Shown piece after piece: positions 1 through 8,755 of a stretch of 47,930 bases of DNA. Position 1 is the stretch's first letter. Each line of letters begins with the position of its first letter. Source of the DNA: Verrucomicrobiota bacterium (lineage in GTDB: Bacteria; Verrucomicrobiota; Verrucomicrobiia; Verrucomicrobiales; DEV007); assembly GCA_018970725.1 (NCBI GenBank), contig JAGWVU010000038.1, forward strand, positions 1 to 47,930, given 5' to 3'. Under the pieces are notes generated by a model. It was not told the DNA's origin and searched no databases. It saw only the letters and a program-made list of their open reading frames with translations. Made by a program: the position numbers and the translations under genes.

Positions 1-446
1 GACGGGATGGAAAAGGTGTAAGTGTTGTCGACCCCGGCTTGTTCGATGGTTTCCGAGTGAGGGCCGGCGGTGATGGTCGCGCTGCGGGTCGCGGTCTCCT
101 GACCGGGAAGCCAGTTGTCAGCGTAGGACCAGCTGACAGTGATCCGGTGGAGATCACCCGCGATCGGCGAGGAGGTGCGCTGAACCCCTAGAAACCAGCC
201 CGGAATGCCGCCAGCGGTGGCATTGGCGTCTGGACTGGTGAATTCGACACTGGCAGTCTGGCCGCCCAAGTAACCCGGATGTCGTTCACCCGCAAATTGC
301 GCGCTGACCGTTCCAAGGAAACAGGTCAGGAGAATGGCGATGAGTCCGGCTGGGTTAAGTGATGGCGCTGCGGCTGCAACCTGATGGCCCGTTAGGTTTC
401 TTTTGGCAAACCCAAATAAAATGAATCTTACCTGCTTAAGTTTCAT
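1..446 (-). CDS. Secreted protein of unknown function, C-terminus cut by window edge
   Basis: An open frame runs from an ATG at 446 down to position 1 without a stop, giving 148 residues. An AGGAA stretch about 7 nt upstream fits a ribosome binding site, one of the few in this window. The N-terminus is unusual: about 28 polar or basic residues precede a hydrophobic segment (roughly residues 30-48) ending in VSA-QF, which looks like a Sec signal peptide with an extended n-region. The mature part is rich in Thr, Ser and Gly with alternating beta-type residues, suggesting an extracellular beta-sandwich. I do not recognise the family. The rest of the gene lies outside the window. Confidence 0.7.
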   Translation of the reverse strand, partial: MKLKQVRFILFGFAKRNLTGHQVAAAAPSLNPAGLIAILLTCFLGTVSAQFAGERHPGYLGGQTASVEFTSPDANATAGGIPGWFLGVQRTSSPIAGDLHRITVSWSYADNWLPGQETATRSATITAGPHSETIEQAGVDNTYTFSIP

Positions 447-822
447 TGTTTTTCCTAACGGCCTTTTAGCCAACTGCCGCATTTGTCTCCGTCAGTTACG
501 CAGAACAAAAAAAATGCAAGCTAAGTTTTTCCGTCAGGAAAAGAAATGGGGGCATTGGCAAGAGAAGCGAAAGGATTGGGGCGCAGGAATTCTTTTTCCG
601 GGCAAGGCTCGGAGCACCGGCCATGATCCGCTCCGTTGGCCGGGAGTCGATGACCGGGATTTTCCCGGAAGCGGAGTGATGGTTTGCGGCGGACACAGGG
701 AGACCGGGGGAACCATTCATGTTGCAGGCGGAACGCCTCTACCCCCTCACAGCCGGGACGGCTGGGTTACGAAGTGCGTTCAGGCCTGCTGCCGCGCGCG
801 TGACCTCCGGGACCCAACAAGC
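447..822. other. Intergenic region with a small inverted repeat
   Basis: No convincing gene is seen here; the open frames that cross it have no recognisable protein pattern. A short perfect inverted repeat, TTTTCC-GTCA-GGAAAA, lies at 527-542. It is upstream of the secreted-protein gene that starts at 446 and could be an operator or weak hairpin. The promoter of that gene must be in this stretch, but no clear -35/-10 pair was found. Confidence 0.4.
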
Positions 823-856
823 AAAAAGGCGCTCCCCACCCGGGAAGCGCCTTTTT
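823..856 (-). terminator. Rho-independent terminator (bidirectional) after the MarR gene
   Basis: An 11-bp perfect stem, AAAAAGGCGCT paired with AGCGCCTTTTT, encloses a 12-nt loop. On the minus strand it follows the MarR stop at 968 and ends in a T run. The symmetry means it can work in both directions. Confidence 0.85.
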
Positions 857-967
857 GTTGCTTGCGTCAGTCAATAAAGGAGGCAGCAGAGCCAGTGTCC
901 GGATCCACGAGACCCGGTAACCCCACGATTCAAACGGACCGGCACCTGCCGGATCAGTCGGAAAAAC

Positions 968-1429
968 TCAGCGTCCCTGCATGAGCAAATCGCTCAGCTG
1001 GTCAAGGGAAGTCGCGGCGTCGGGAACCGCATGGGAATCCATCCGGGACATCGTTTCGGCGATGTTGAGAGCGATGCCGTCGCGCATCCGGGAAACGAGA
1101 TCCATCCCCTTCCGGGTGATCTGGACCATGACCTTGCGGCGGTCATCCGCAGCGTGGAGACGCTGGACGTAGCCGAGCTTTTCCAAGCGATCGACCAACC
1201 CGGTGGCGGCCGCGGTGGAATGCCCCATCTTATTGGAAATCTCCGTCATCGTGAGATGCTCCTCCTTGGCGAGATAGCCGAGGAGAAAGAACTGCGCGTA
1301 GGAGATGTTTCCTTTGTTCAGCTCCTTGGAGAGATCCAAAAGGAAAGAGCGCTGGGTGAACATGATGAAGTCGGCCAATCGGCTCGCTTCCGCGCTCGGG
1401 GTGGTGTCATTTTCGTTGGCTACCTGCAT
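968..1429 (-). CDS. MarR-family transcriptional regulator
   Basis: A winged helix-turn-helix repressor of the MarR family, expected to bind DNA as a dimer and respond to small phenolic or oxidative ligands. The HTH lies around LTMTEISNKMGHSTAAATG and is followed by the wing with the hallmark DDRRK, then a helical dimerisation tail. From the internal ATG at 1429 the product is 153 residues, close to family size; an upstream ATG at 1507 adds 26 poorly conserved residues and is less likely, though neither has a strong ribosome binding site. A good sigma70-like promoter lies at 1552-1580 and a terminator at 823-856, so it is probably a single-gene unit. Its target genes are not evident nearby. 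Confidence 0.85.
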   Translation of the reverse strand: MQVANENDTTPSAEASRLADFIMFTQRSFLLDLSKELNKGNISYAQFFLLGYLAKEEHLTMTEISNKMGHSTAAATGLVDRLEKLGYVQRLHAADDRRKVMVQITRKGMDLVSRMRDGIALNIAETMSRMDSHAVPDAATSLDQLSDLLMQGR

Positions 1430-1551
1430 ACCGTCGAACTCTTGTTGGTTTAATATTCGTGGGGACTTAAAGAATACGCCTTCTCGATCAGTCTGTAAAC
1501 ACCGCATTTAAATTATCCATAATTTTCATACAATATCCCGGACCTGATGAC

Positions 1552-1580
1552 AGTATAGGCGACCGGATCACGTCCCGCAA
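1552..1580 (-). promoter_or_regulatory. Candidate sigma70-type promoter of the MarR gene
   Basis: Reading the minus strand, TTGCGG (580-575) and TATACT (1557-1552) are separated by exactly 17 nt in an otherwise AT-rich stretch directly upstream of the regulator gene. Called by eye from consensus only. Confidence 0.45.
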
Positions 1581-1629
1581 GTTGCATTTTATAAAATTTA
1601 ATTGTCAAAGCCCCGTTATTTTTCAAAGT

Positions 1630-1647
1630 TGAGAAAACGGGTTCTCA
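1630..1647. promoter_or_regulatory. Palindrome TGAGAA-N6-TTCTCA, possible operator
   Basis: A perfect 6-bp inverted repeat lies next to further TCTCAT copies in the AT-rich region between moeA and the MarR promoter. It could be a regulator site (MarR autoregulation or a Fur-like box). The assignment is only suggestive. Confidence 0.3.
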
Positions 1648-1711
1648 TTCTCATGCTTGTTTGATCTTCGACCCTGACAAAATATTCAGATCCGTTGATA
1701 AACCGGGTCGG

Positions 1712-2932
1712 TCAGCCCCATCGATCGTCTTCCGGCAGATAGGCGATCACTTCCTCTCCCGCCCGCAAACGTTCCCCGCTGCCGATCCGCACGAGGGCAT
1801 TGGCGAGGCTCAGCCCGTGCAGAGCGTGCGACTGCTGAATGCCCACGCTGCGGAAGAGGCCCGTCTTCCCCTCCCAACGACCGCGCACGTAGTGGGGCCG
1901 GTCCCCGTCGTTTTCCAGTGCTTCCGCGAGACGAGTCCGGACCGGGACCAGGCCCGGCACCGCCGGATCAGGCGCTCTCCCCGCATACCGCTGGAGGGAA
2001 CTGACCACGAAGAGAAGGAACGTGATCCAGCTGGAAACCGGATTTCCCGGCAAGCCGAAGATCACCTTCTCTCCGGCTCTGGCAAAAAAAAAGGGTTTGC
2101 CGGGTTTGACGCGAACCTTCCAAAAACCACCAGTCGCTCCGAGATCGGCCAGAACGCGCTTCACGTGATCCTTCTCGCCCACGGAAACGCCGCCCGCGAT
2201 CAGGCAAAAATCACCTGCCTGCAGCGCCTGCTCCAGAACGGTCCGCAACCGGGCCGGATCATCGGGCGCGTGAAATCGCCCGGGAGCGGTCACTCCAAAG
2301 AGTCGGAGACCGGCTTCCAACAGGGTGCCATTGCTGTTGAAAATCTGGCCATGGCGCAACTCCACCCCAGGGCCCGGCTCCACCAACTCGTCCCCGGTGG
2401 TCACGACCACGGCGCCGGGGGCCTTCCGCACCGGAATCTCCGCGAGCCCTTGGGAGGCCAACAAGCCCAAGCGGGCCGGAGTCAAGCGGTCGCCCTCCCG
2501 CAGAACGATCTGGCCCTCGCACAAATCGGCTCCGCGTCGCCGGACAAATTCGCCGGGCTCGGCCCCGACGCGCAGACGGATCGTCTCCCCGGTCGGCTCC
2601 ACGTCCTCCTGCATGACCACCGCATCCGCCCCGGGAGGCAACGGGGCCCCCGTGAAAATTCGTACCGCGGTTCCCGGACCGACCGCCCCCCCCCCGGATT
2701 CCTCTCCGGCGAACCGGCGTCCCACCACGTGGAGGATGGCCCCGGCCACGGCATCGGAAGAGCGGACCGCATACCCGTCCATTTGGGAGTTATCGAAACC
2801 CGGGAGCGCGACCCGGGCGCGCAAGGTGACGGCGGCGGTGGCCCCGAGGGCTGCCTCAAGCGGGACCGAGGTGATCTTCCCCAATGGCGTGGCCTCGATC
2901 AACCGGCGACGGGCCTCGGACTCCTCCAGCAT
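1712..2932 (-). CDS. moeA: Molybdopterin molybdenumtransferase MoeA
   Basis: MoeA inserts molybdate into adenylylated molybdopterin, the last step of molybdenum cofactor synthesis in the cytoplasm. The 406-residue product has family length and the expected motifs in order: DNSQMDGYAVRSSD near residue 47, TGAPLPPGADAVV, TGDEL in the MoaB/Mog-like domain, GGVSVGEKD, PGKPFFFA, and GLPGNPVSS, then the C-terminal beta-domain. It starts 11 nt after a small secreted-protein gene, so the two are probably co-transcribed. No other cofactor-synthesis genes are in the window. Confidence 0.96.
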   Translation of the reverse strand: MLEESEARRRLIEATPLGKITSVPLEAALGATAAVTLRARVALPGFDNSQMDGYAVRSSDAVAGAILHVVGRRFAGEESGGGAVGPGTAVRIFTGAPLPPGADAVVMQEDVEPTGETIRLRVGAEPGEFVRRRGADLCEGQIVLREGDRLTPARLGLLASQGLAEIPVRKAPGAVVVTTGDELVEPGPGVELRHGQIFNSNGTLLEAGLRLFGVTAPGRFHAPDDPARLRTVLEQALQAGDFCLIAGGVSVGEKDHVKRVLADLGATGGFWKVRVKPGKPFFFARAGEKVIFGLPGNPVSSWITFLLFVVSSLQRYAGRAPDPAVPGLVPVRTRLAEALENDGDRPHYVRGRWEGKTGLFRSVGIQQSHALHGLSLANALVRIGSGERLRAGEEVIAYLPEDDRWG

Positions 2933-2943
2933 GAGCGGCCGGT

Positions 2944-3438
2944 CTACTCGAGCACCTGGTATTGGGCCACCTTGGGGGAACCTGTTCCCGGGGCCAGGAC
3001 CACGAGGTCTCCGGGCATCGGCTCCCCGGCAGCGACGTCCGCCACGAGAAAGGTTCCCTTGCGCTCTTCGCTGAGGGAGAGTTCCACGTCACGCGGCATG
3101 CCATCCTTCCCGACGGTGGTGACACGGGTCCCAGCAGGAAGCTCCAGCCTGACCGGAGTGTAGATCAGGACAAAATCGTCGTAGGCAAACCGGATCGTGC
3201 CGATCACCTTGTCAGGGTCGGGCGAAGAGGGGGGCGGAATCTCCCGGCCCTGTTTTTCGCGCCCTCCCTTGTCTCTTGTTTTCCCCTCTTCCCCGTCTCC
3301 TCCGGGAGGGAGAAGCCCGCCGACAAAGCGGAACGCACTGACGAAAGGCGAAACGAGCTTGGAAAACTCGAAGGCAGAGGCAGTGGACACTGAAGCGCAA
3401 AAAAACGCCCCAGCACAAGCGAGGACCCGAAGCTTCAT
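2944..3438 (-). CDS. Small secreted protein of unknown function upstream of moeA
   Basis: Starting at the ATG at 3438, the product is 164 residues and begins with a clear signal peptide (MKLRVLACAGAFFCASVSTASA). A frame from 3513 would add 25 residues before this signal and is unlikely. A charged Gly/Lys/Glu-rich linker (about residues 45-70) precedes a compact C-terminal domain with alternating hydrophobic residues, LPAGTRVTTVGKDG and a PGDLVVL-type turn, which suggests a small beta-barrel. The family is not recognised. It precedes moeA by 11 nt and is divergent from the gene at 3531. Confidence 0.7.
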   Translation of the reverse strand: MKLRVLACAGAFFCASVSTASAFEFSKLVSPFVSAFRFVGGLLPPGGDGEEGKTRDKGGREKQGREIPPPSSPDPDKVIGTIRFAYDDFVLIYTPVRLELPAGTRVTTVGKDGMPRDVELSLSEERKGTFLVADVAAGEPMPGDLVVLAPGTGSPKVAQYQVLE

Positions 3439-3530
3439 TACAAAACTTTCCGCCTTCCGTGACGGAACGCAAGCGCAGAGTGTCAAACCTTTGTCTTGCC
3501 CTTCCGCGTTCACTGGGTTTGACTGGGACG

Positions 3531-3950
3531 GTGAACAAGGGTTGCCTCATTAGTGCCGGGGTGTTTCTCGGCCTCCTCGTCCTCTGCTGTGGCGGAGGAT
3601 CCTTCTTTCTCTACCAGAATATCGGCCCGGGCCTGCTCGTGGCGATCCAACTGGATGTGGATGAATACCGCAAAAAACACCCGGAAATCTCCGTGGCACC
3701 GACCAACGAAGCCTGGACCACAGCCCTGACCGATCGGACGAACGGGCTCCCGAATCAAAAGAACTGGGAATCGTTGGCGCAATTGGGAAAGGGCCGGCTC
3801 ATCGATATCCCCTACCAGAATCCCCTGCGTTTCGTCCCCCGGCCGGATGGCTCGGTGATGGTGGTTTCCAACGGCAAGGACGGCAAGCCGGACACGGCGG
3901 ATGACGAAACCTCCGAGGCGGCCCTGGCCAAGTTTGGAGGGCGGAAATAG
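3531..3950 (+). CDS. Membrane-anchored protein with pseudopilin-like tail, unknown function
   Basis: A GTG at 3531 gives 139 residues; an ATG at 3459 is possible but would overlap the region needed by the divergent gene. A single hydrophobic helix (about residues 8-30, with CLISAGVFLGLLVLCC) anchors a soluble domain outside. The end, NGKDGKPDTADDE, resembles the Asp-rich turn at the C-terminus of type II secretion major pseudopilins, but no prepilin peptidase motif is visible. The stop is 3 nt from the start of the DedA gene, so the pair is probably one operon. Confidence 0.65.
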   Translation: MNKGCLISAGVFLGLLVLCCGGGSFFLYQNIGPGLLVAIQLDVDEYRKKHPEISVAPTNEAWTTALTDRTNGLPNQKNWESLAQLGKGRLIDIPYQNPLRFVPRPDGSVMVVSNGKDGKPDTADDETSEAALAKFGGRK

Positions 3951-3953
3951 CGC

Positions 3954-4604
3954 ATGCTCCACGACCTGATTCATACGTGGTTCGACTGGGTCGAACACGG
4001 CGGTTACTGGGCCATCGTGCTTCTGATGGCGATGGAAAGTTCCATCTTTCCCGTGCCCAGCGAGGTGGTGATGCCACCGGCCGCCTTTCTCGCGGCCCAG
4101 GGAAAACTGAATTTCTGGGGGGTGATTCTCGCCGGCACGTTCGGTTCATGGCTCGGCTCCGCGATCACGTATGGGGTGGCGCGCGGTTTGGAACAGGTTG
4201 TTTTGAAAAAATGGGGCAAGCTGTTCTTCATCACGGAAGAGAAGATCAAACGGGCGGAGCATTTCGTGCACCGCTACGAGGCGGGGGGCATTTTCTTTGC
4301 CCGGCTGCTTCCGGTGGTTCGTCACCTGATTTCCATTCCGGCGGGCATTCTGCGGATCAATTTCACCCTCTTCAGCCTCATGACGGTGGCCGGAGCCTTT
4401 GTCTGGTGCGGGATTCTCTCCTGGTATGGCCGGGGGGTTTTTGAACGTAACCCCGAACTGATGGAAGATCCGGATCAATTGGTCCACGCCATCAAGCATG
4501 AGTCGATCTGGATCGTCGGCGGTGTTCTGATCCTCGGCGCGCTCTATGTCCTCATGATGCGGCTTACCGCCGGGCGGGAACACCCGGCGCTGATCAAGGA
4601 TTGA
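3954..4604 (+). CDS. DedA family membrane protein
   Basis: A 216-residue DedA/VTT-domain inner-membrane protein. This family is linked to undecaprenyl-phosphate or phospholipid flipping and membrane homeostasis. Visible hallmarks are ESSIFPVPSEVVMPPAA near residue 28 and FFARLLPVVRHLISIPAG near residue 114, the conserved re-entrant loop with its Arg pair. Several hydrophobic segments follow, ending at ILGALYVLMMRL. It follows the small membrane-anchored gene by 3 nt and converges on the thioredoxin-domain gene ending at 4635. Confidence 0.93.
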   Translation: MLHDLIHTWFDWVEHGGYWAIVLLMAMESSIFPVPSEVVMPPAAFLAAQGKLNFWGVILAGTFGSWLGSAITYGVARGLEQVVLKKWGKLFFITEEKIKRAEHFVHRYEAGGIFFARLLPVVRHLISIPAGILRINFTLFSLMTVAGAFVWCGILSWYGRGVFERNPELMEDPDQLVHAIKHESIWIVGGVLILGALYVLMMRLTAGREHPALIKD

Positions 4605-4634
4605 TCGGGTTGGCCCCCGTTTCCCGCAACAGGA

Positions 4635-7600
4635 TCAGGGCTTTTTCAAGGCCCCGCTGATCACTTGGGCCAAAGCGCGCCCCGCCCCGGGGCGGAAACC
4701 GCTTTGGGACCAGACGATCTCGCCTTTGGCGTCGATGACCACGGTGTGCGGGATTCCCTCCACGCCGTAGAGGGCCCTGACCGTCTCAGCCTCATCAAGA
4801 GCCACCGGGAATTTCCACCCGTTCCGCTCTAGATAGGGCGCGATCACGGCAGCGGGTTCGCCGAGATTGACTGTCACAAACTGGACTTGAGCCGGGTCGA
4901 AGGCTTGGAAAACCTCGACATATTCTCCGAACGCAGCCCGGCACGGCCCGCACCAGGTGGCCCAGAATTCCAGGACCAGGACGCGCCCGCGGGCGCTCTC
5001 CACTTGGAAACGCCCGCCCTCCAGAAGAGGCAGCTCGAAAGACGGTGCTTCTCCCTTGACGTTCATGCCTTCGGTCGCCGGCCCGCTCCCCGCCGCCCCG
5101 GGAATGACCGGTTCAGGAGCCGCCACCGGCGTCCAGTTGGCATGCAACACCTCATCGGGCAGGGCCACCGCCGAACCCACCCGCAACTGCCGGATGGAGG
5201 ACAGTGGCACTTTGCAGGGCCCGAGGGCGGGAGATTGCCCCAAGAGGAACTGATCGTTGACTTCATCGGTCTGCAGCCGGACGGCGGAACCTTCCGCGAG
5301 AAAAAGGTAACTTTCGCCTTTCGGCAACGGTCCTTCCGCAAGTTCGTCACCTTTCCCCTCCTTGCCAAGGTGAACCAGCCCCAACACGCGCTCTCTGGGG
5401 AACGGCAACTTCTGCCCCTCGACATCGAACTGGATCGATTCGGGAGCCACCTCCACCAGTTTGCCCCGCATCACGTCTCCGTTGGCCGCCACGAGGCAAT
5501 GGGTCGGGGGGGACTCCTTCATCCGCCTCGGGATCGTCAAGGTTTTCTCTTTCACCCCGGAATCGACCCGGAATGAAGCGATCAGGCCATTGGAGGAACG
5601 CAATTGAAAGTCGCCCACCGTCGCGGGCGCCAGAATGGTTTCCGCATTGAACCAGGGGCCGCCGAATTCAAACCGCAATCCGGCCCCGGAACGCTGCGCC
5701 CCTGGGAAGGCGCAGTCCACCAATTCCTGTCCGTCCACGGACACGATCATCTGATCTTCGCGAAACGAGATCTTCGCGGAAAGACGCCCGCCCGATACCA
5801 TGATGTCATCGCCGTCAATCATCCGGTTGCCTCCGGGCTGGCTCGCCGCGACCCAAATCCGGTTCCCCCAGCGGCTGAAGCTGACTTGAATGGGGGCGGC
5901 AAATTCGGGCGCAGGTCCCGTGAAGAGCCCGACGGTCACCGCGCCCTGACCATCACCATCCCACTGCAGCGTGAAATGAACTTCATCCGCCCGGAGAATC
6001 CCCGGGTGCCCATACCCTCCGCCGCGGAGCACCATGCGGGCGGGCATCAGCTCGTTGCCATTGCCGCCCCCTTCCAAAGGACACCAGGCCGGGTCATCAA
6101 AACCGGAGAGCCGCAACGATTTCTGCCCGAACTCCACGGCCCGAACTTGGACCGCGGGCAGTTGCGTCAAGGTCGTCAGCGGACTGGAGAAGAAGACGAT
6201 GCCGTCCCGGATGCGCTCCACCCGACAGGCCAGAATCTCCCGGCTCACCAAAAAAATCCGGTCCGCAGCCAGATGGGTGATCCCGGGTCCCCTCAACCGC
6301 ACCACGTCGGCGTCGAGCCCCGTCCGCAAGGAGACGGGCCGGGCCGCACCCAACGGCCGCCAGGAAATGCGCCCGCCCGCTTGCAGGCCGGAGAGTGTGC
6401 CGTGCAAAACGTCTCCCCCAACCCGCAATTCATCGGGAGCTTCGGTGACCTCGGGACCGGTGCGATGAGCGAACTCCAAGGCGACGAGATCCATGAAACC
6501 GCAGACCAACGCGGCCTCGGAGTAACCGGTCCGGACCACCACCTCCTCCGCGGCGGTCCGTTCCAGGTTCCCGCTAATCCGCGTCCCGTCGCCATAGGTG
6601 ACCTGAACGGTGTTCCCTGGATTCGGATCGAGGGCGCTTTCCTCGAAAACCATGGTCTCCAGATCCGCCAAGGGCACGGTTTTACCGCCTTCCAGAAGCA
6701 GGACACGCGCCGCCAGATCGTATCCCACCGGTTTTTCCCGCAACGCGCTGCCATCGATCCGCTGGATCCGGGGGCCTTCGATCGACTCCAACTCCGGGCG
6801 TCCTCCGCGCCATTCCGCCACCCTGAGCCGGACCAGTTCGAGATCGAGCCCCTTGTTGCGCAGGGAAAACCCAGGGTTACCCCGGAAATCCGGCCCCGTC
6901 GGGACCGCCCGGCTGGCCAACTCCCGACCCGTCGCATCGAAGATCGTCAGCGCCCCGGAGTTCTGGTCCCAGAAGAGATGGAGATGGATCTGCCTTTGGT
7001 CCGGCCCGACTTTGCAGACCGGTTGGAAGTCGTTTCCAGCGGCCGCCAGGACCACCTCGTCGTCCCACGTTTCCAAGCGGAGCCCGCCTTCACGGAAGGC
7101 CTGCAGCGCCAGAGTGAACTCGGGACGCCGGGACGCCCCCAATTTGACTTCAATGGCCACCCGATCGGGAAACTCGAAGCGATGGAAAAGACCCGCCCCC
7201 CAACGCCGGGTGGCGATCCCTCCGCCGGGCACCCCGTTCCAATAACTTTCCTCGCGTCCGGGTCCGTTCTGGATCCAGCCCTCGGCACTGACCGGACCGG
7301 AATACCGGAGCGCCGGGTTGTCCAACCGGTTCACGCTCCGCAACGCCTCACTCCGCAAGCGGGTCCGACCGTGGCGCGGACTTTCCAGTTCGACAAAGCC
7401 GGGACCGACACCGACCAGATCCCCGTGGACCACATCCCCGTTGCGCAGCAGGGCCCGGAACGAAGCGGTTCCTTGCGGGGCCGGGACCTGCTCCAGCGTG
7501 AGTCGCTTGAGGAAGACCGGATCAATTTCCAAGGCCTCCTCGAACGAGGGACTGCGCCAGCGGATCAGGTCGCCTTCGCCCGGTTCCAAGGAGCCTTCCA

Positions 7601-7709
7601 GCAGATCGCCGTTGGCAAACTCGAGCACCGATGCGGGCGGAGCTGCGGCCGCAAGCGCGGCCACAAGGAGCCAGCCCGCCCAAAACATGCCTTGGATTCT
7701 CTGTTTCAC
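4635..7709 (-). CDS. Secreted NGD-repeat protein with C-terminal TlpA-type thioredoxin domain
   Basis: A 1024-residue exported protein. A signal peptide (residues 1-23) is followed by about six copies of a 45-residue beta unit with the pattern NGD.L.G.L (near residues 31, 88, 370, 433, 739 and 800). Two laminin-G/3-keto-disaccharide-hydrolase-like sandwiches (about 145-310 and 565-720) lie between them. The last 135 residues are a TlpA/ResA-type thioredoxin fold with EFWATWCGPCRAA near 917 and the cis-Pro segment GIPHTVV, so periplasmic disulfide chemistry is likely. Its start overlaps the stop of the upstream gene by ATGA; it is last in the operon that begins at 12848. Confidence 0.85.
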   Translation of the reverse strand: MKQRIQGMFWAGWLLVAALAAAAPPASVLEFANGDLLEGSLEPGEGDLIRWRSPSFEEALEIDPVFLKRLTLEQVPAPQGTASFRALLRNGDVVHGDLVGVGPGFVELESPRHGRTRLRSEALRSVNRLDNPALRYSGPVSAEGWIQNGPGREESYWNGVPGGGIATRRWGAGLFHRFEFPDRVAIEVKLGASRRPEFTLALQAFREGGLRLETWDDEVVLAAAGNDFQPVCKVGPDQRQIHLHLFWDQNSGALTIFDATGRELASRAVPTGPDFRGNPGFSLRNKGLDLELVRLRVAEWRGGRPELESIEGPRIQRIDGSALREKPVGYDLAARVLLLEGGKTVPLADLETMVFEESALDPNPGNTVQVTYGDGTRISGNLERTAAEEVVVRTGYSEAALVCGFMDLVALEFAHRTGPEVTEAPDELRVGGDVLHGTLSGLQAGGRISWRPLGAARPVSLRTGLDADVVRLRGPGITHLAADRIFLVSREILACRVERIRDGIVFFSSPLTTLTQLPAVQVRAVEFGQKSLRLSGFDDPAWCPLEGGGNGNELMPARMVLRGGGYGHPGILRADEVHFTLQWDGDGQGAVTVGLFTGPAPEFAAPIQVSFSRWGNRIWVAASQPGGNRMIDGDDIMVSGGRLSAKISFREDQMIVSVDGQELVDCAFPGAQRSGAGLRFEFGGPWFNAETILAPATVGDFQLRSSNGLIASFRVDSGVKEKTLTIPRRMKESPPTHCLVAANGDVMRGKLVEVAPESIQFDVEGQKLPFPRERVLGLVHLGKEGKGDELAEGPLPKGESYLFLAEGSAVRLQTDEVNDQFLLGQSPALGPCKVPLSSIRQLRVGSAVALPDEVLHANWTPVAAPEPVIPGAAGSGPATEGMNVKGEAPSFELPLLEGGRFQVESARGRVLVLEFWATWCGPCRAAFGEYVEVFQAFDPAQVQFVTVNLGEPAAVIAPYLERNGWKFPVALDEAETVRALYGVEGIPHTVVIDAKGEIVWSQSGFRPGAGRALAQVISGALKKP

Positions 7710-8755
7710 CGTTCGTAGATGGGAAGGAAGCGGTAGTTCAACGCGAGGGCGAGCAGGGACATCGCCGTCCCGTAAGCCTCCCCCCGGCTGCCTTCAAAAC
7801 TCCCGTCCGGCGATTGCCGCTCGTCCAGCATGCGGACGAGGCTGCGGTTCCAGGTTTTCCAAGCCTCGAAGTCGCTCTGAAACAGGGCCTGGGCCATGTA
7901 ATATTGGAAATAGAGCGGATGGGCGGTCTCCTCATGATCCAGCCTGCCGGAGATGTAGGCCAGGGTGGCCGTGTATTCCTTCCAATCCTTCTTGCCACCG
8001 ACCGAATAGACCAAGGTGGCGATGGCGGACCGGTTCATCGATTCCCCGATGCCGGCCAATCCGCCCGTGTAAGCCACCATCCCGTTGGCGCCGGTGCTGG
8101 ACTTGAAGTAAGTCAACGCCCCTTGGACCGCCTCGTCAGTGACCGCCATGCCCGCGTTTCTCGCCGCCAGCAGCCCCATGAGAACGGCCCCCGAAACCGA
8201 GGTGTCGGCGTCGTTCGAATCGGGATTGTAACGCCACCCCCTCCAGCGGTTGCCCCGTTGCGCCGCCTCCGCCAGGCCCACCGCCGCTTGCAATGCCTCT
8301 CCGATGCTGCGCCCGCTGGCTCCGCTGCCCACCCAGAGCAACTCATCGTCCACCGTTCCGTAAGCCTCGGCGAGGGAGAGCATCCCGAAACCGTGATGGT
8401 ACATGCTCTGTCCCAGGTAGCCCGACTCCACGTTTTGCTCGGAGATCATGTGTCTCAGCCCCCGCCGGATCGCGGTGGCGTAGCGCCCGAAGTTCGGATC
8501 CTCCCCGCTGGCCAGCATGGCCATCACACAAAGCCCGGTGACCCCGGCCCCGCGATCCCCTTCCCAATAGCCTTCCGCCGCCTGGGTCCGCACCAGGCAG
8601 TCCAATCCCTTGGCGTAAATCTGATCGACCTCCGGCGGCACCTCGTCGCCATACCGAACCGTCCCGGATCCAGCCTGGCCAAAGGCCGACACGCCCCCGG
8701 AACCCCAGGGAAGCAGCATCGCCAAGGCGATCGGAAAGCAAGAAGACCGCTTCAT
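7706..8755 (-). CDS. Squalene-cyclase/prenyltransferase-like alpha-toroid secreted protein
   Basis: From the ATG at 8755 (349 residues) the protein has a signal peptide, then repeated helical units with QAAEGYWEGDRGAGVTGLCVMAML and QSPDGSFEGSRGEAYGTAMSLLAL. These are the QW-type repeats of terpenoid cyclase/prenyltransferase alpha-alpha toroids. The DxDD catalytic motif of true squalene cyclases is not seen, and proteins of this kind in Planctomycetes and Verrucomicrobia usually accompany MoxR/VWA-type envelope operons, so a structural or protein-binding role is more likely. Both ends overlap their neighbours by ATGA. A start 25 residues upstream exists but would precede the signal peptide. 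Confidence 0.85.
   Translation of the reverse strand: MKRSSCFPIALAMLLPWGSGGVSAFGQAGSGTVRYGDEVPPEVDQIYAKGLDCLVRTQAAEGYWEGDRGAGVTGLCVMAMLASGEDPNFGRYATAIRRGLRHMISEQNVESGYLGQSMYHHGFGMLSLAEAYGTVDDELLWVGSGASGRSIGEALQAAVGLAEAAQRGNRWRGWRYNPDSNDADTSVSGAVLMGLLAARNAGMAVTDEAVQGALTYFKSSTGANGMVAYTGGLAGIGESMNRSAIATLVYSVGGKKDWKEYTATLAYISGRLDHEETAHPLYFQYYMAQALFQSDFEAWKTWNRSLVRMLDERQSPDGSFEGSRGEAYGTAMSLLALALNYRFLPIYER

Noticed and set aside
403-984. 193-codon plus-strand frame
   Set aside because: It overlaps the start of the secreted-protein gene and a strong terminator, and its translation shows no protein-like pattern.
1661-3163. 500-codon plus-strand frame opposite moeA
   Set aside because: Antisense shadow of moeA in high-GC DNA; the translation is Arg/Pro/Gly-rich without motifs.
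5604-7718. 704-codon plus-strand frame
   Set aside because: Shadow of the NGD-repeat/thioredoxin gene, which has a signal peptide and recognisable domains on the other strand.
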